Part shown: positions 63,285-64,000 of the stretch, piece after piece
Layout: each line of letters starts with the position of its first letter
Position numbering within the stretch: position 1 is the first letter of the stretch
NCBI RefSeq assembly: GCF_002837145.1
Contig: NZ_NWMV01000003.1
Location: 1 to 64,000 of the forward strand
Source of the DNA: Macromonas nakdongensis
GTDB lineage: Bacteria; Pseudomonadota; Gammaproteobacteria; Burkholderiales; Burkholderiaceae_C
Direction of reading: 5' to 3'
Length of the DNA: 64,000 nucleotides
The notes under the pieces: model-generated
Database searches by the model: none
What the model was told of the DNA's origin: nothing
What the model saw: the letters and a program-made list of their open reading frames with translations, nothing else
Position numbers and translations under genes: made by a program

Positions 63285-64000
63285 TTACTGGGCGGTCCAG
63301 CCGCCGTCCATGTTCCAGGCCACGCCGCGCACGTTGTTGGCCGCCGGCGAGCAGAAGAACACCGCCAGTTCGCCCAACTCCTCGGGGGTGGTGAACTGCA
63401 TCGAAGGTTCTTTCTCGCCCAGCAGCAGCTTGGTGGCCTCTGCGTTGCTCAAGCCCAGGGCCGCGGCCTTGGCGTCCACCTGCTTTTGCACCAGCGGCGT
63501 CAGCACCCAGCCCGGGCAGATGGCGTTGCAGGTCACGCCGGTGGTGGCGTTTTCCAGCGCGGTCACCTTGGTCAGGCCGACCACGCCGTGCTTGGCCGCC
63601 ACGTAGGCCGATTTCTGTGCCGAACCCACCAGGCCGTGCACCGACGCCACGTTGATGATGCGGCCCCAGTTGGCTGCCTGCATGGCGGGCAGCGCCAGGC
63701 GGGTGGTGTGGAAGGCGCTGCTCAGGTTGATGGCGATGATCGCGTCCCAGCGTTCCAGCGGAAAGTCCTGCACGCTGGCCACGTGCTGGATGCCGGCGTT
63801 GTTCACCAGGATATCGACCTGGCCGAATTCGGCCGCGGCGGCCTGCATCATGGCTTCGATCTCGGCGGGTTGGCTCATGTCGGCGCCGTGGTAAGCCACC
63901 TTCACGCCCAGCGCAGCCACTTCGGCCTTGGCCGCCTCCACCTCGCCAAAGCCGTTGAGCACGATGTTGGCCCCCTGTCGCGCCAGGGCTTTGGCGATGC
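63285..64000 (-). CDS. bdhA: 3-hydroxybutyrate dehydrogenase, partial (N-terminus beyond the window)
   Basis: SDR enzyme interconverting 3-hydroxybutyrate and acetoacetate, part of PHB turnover. The visible 238 residues run from IAKALARQGANIVLNGFG to the C-terminus NMDGGWTAQ. NNAGIQHVA, the catalytic Ser in NVASVHGLVGS, and Tyr/Lys in SAYVAAKHG match 3-hydroxybutyrate dehydrogenases. The first dozen or so residues, with the TGxxxGIG motif, lie past the right end. Together with phaR this points to PHB metabolism. Confidence 0.92.
   Translation of the reverse strand, partial: IAKALARQGANIVLNGFGEVEAAKAEVAALGVKVAYHGADMSQPAEIEAMMQAAAAEFGQVDILVNNAGIQHVASVQDFPLERWDAIIAINLSSAFHTTRLALPAMQAANWGRIINVASVHGLVGSAQKSAYVAAKHGVVGLTKVTALENATTGVTCNAICPGWVLTPLVQKQVDAKAAALGLSNAEATKLLLGEKEPSMQFTTPEELGELAVFFCSPAANNVRGVAWNMDGGWTAQ

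Overview
The window is a gene-dense, GC-rich stretch of ordinary bacterial chromosome. Protein content and gene order point to a betaproteobacterium of the order Burkholderiales, most likely family Comamonadaceae. The supporting evidence is ndk-rlmN-pilF-rodZ-ispG-hisS-yfgM-bamB-der-hfq-hflX-hflKC-hisZ-purA in one run, ilvBNC-pssA-leuA in another, a PhaR regulator, an IspDF pair and a Bpt/Aat pair. The genus cannot be fixed from the sequence alone. I see no insertion sequence, prophage, integron, CRISPR array or rRNA operon.

Layout. 1-16.4 kb is a forward block for nucleotide, rRNA, isoprenoid, tRNA-charging and envelope functions, with many 4-base overlaps; it closes with hisZ, purA and a phosphoribosyltransferase. 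16.4-25 kb holds a cystathionine-beta-lyase-like gene convergent with mnmH, a divergent arylesterase/ABC-ATPase pair, rlmB, a reverse SDR-chrA-chrA operon divergent from phaR, and rimO. 25.0-25.4 kb holds two identical tRNA-Leu(CAG) genes, each with its own promoter and terminator. 25.4-28.3 kb is rnr and a YggT protein. 28.3-33.6 kb is the reverse set hppA, moaA, mobA, moeA. 33.9-39.4 kb has ppa, an acetyltransferase, nadE, glnB and a reverse LOG/RDD/dgkA group. 39.6-45.9 kb is the branched-chain amino-acid cluster ilvB-ilvN-ilvC-pssA-leuA. 46-52.6 kb has a penicillin-binding endopeptidase, an IclR regulator, bpt, aat, nth, an aminotransferase, a small membrane protein, an exonuclease and a DUF6172 protein. 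52.7-58.9 kb is the reverse operon mfd - ECF permease-like gene - serB - DEAD-box helicase. 59-60.2 kb is ispD-ispF, 60.3-62.3 kb a two-component system, 62.5-63.3 kb a SIMPL-domain protein, and the right edge a 3-hydroxybutyrate dehydrogenase cut by the window end.

How the genes work together. ispG, ispD and ispF are three steps of the MEP isoprenoid pathway. pilF, rodZ, yfgM and bamB are envelope assembly factors. ilvBNC and leuA build valine, isoleucine and leucine. phaR and the 3-hydroxybutyrate dehydrogenase point to polyhydroxybutyrate metabolism. hppA and ppa are a membrane and a soluble pyrophosphatase placed back to back.

The most interesting signals are regulatory. A 19-codon leader peptide with four Leu codons, two of them CTA, and a terminator/antiterminator pair precedes leuA. 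A CTGC-N3-GCAG inverted repeat of the kind bound by PhaR lies between phaR and the SDR-chrA operon. A strong stem-loop sits at the predicted 5' end of the ppa transcript. Several genes start only 6-11 bases after their -10 hexamer. I do not see a clearly novel multi-gene system here.
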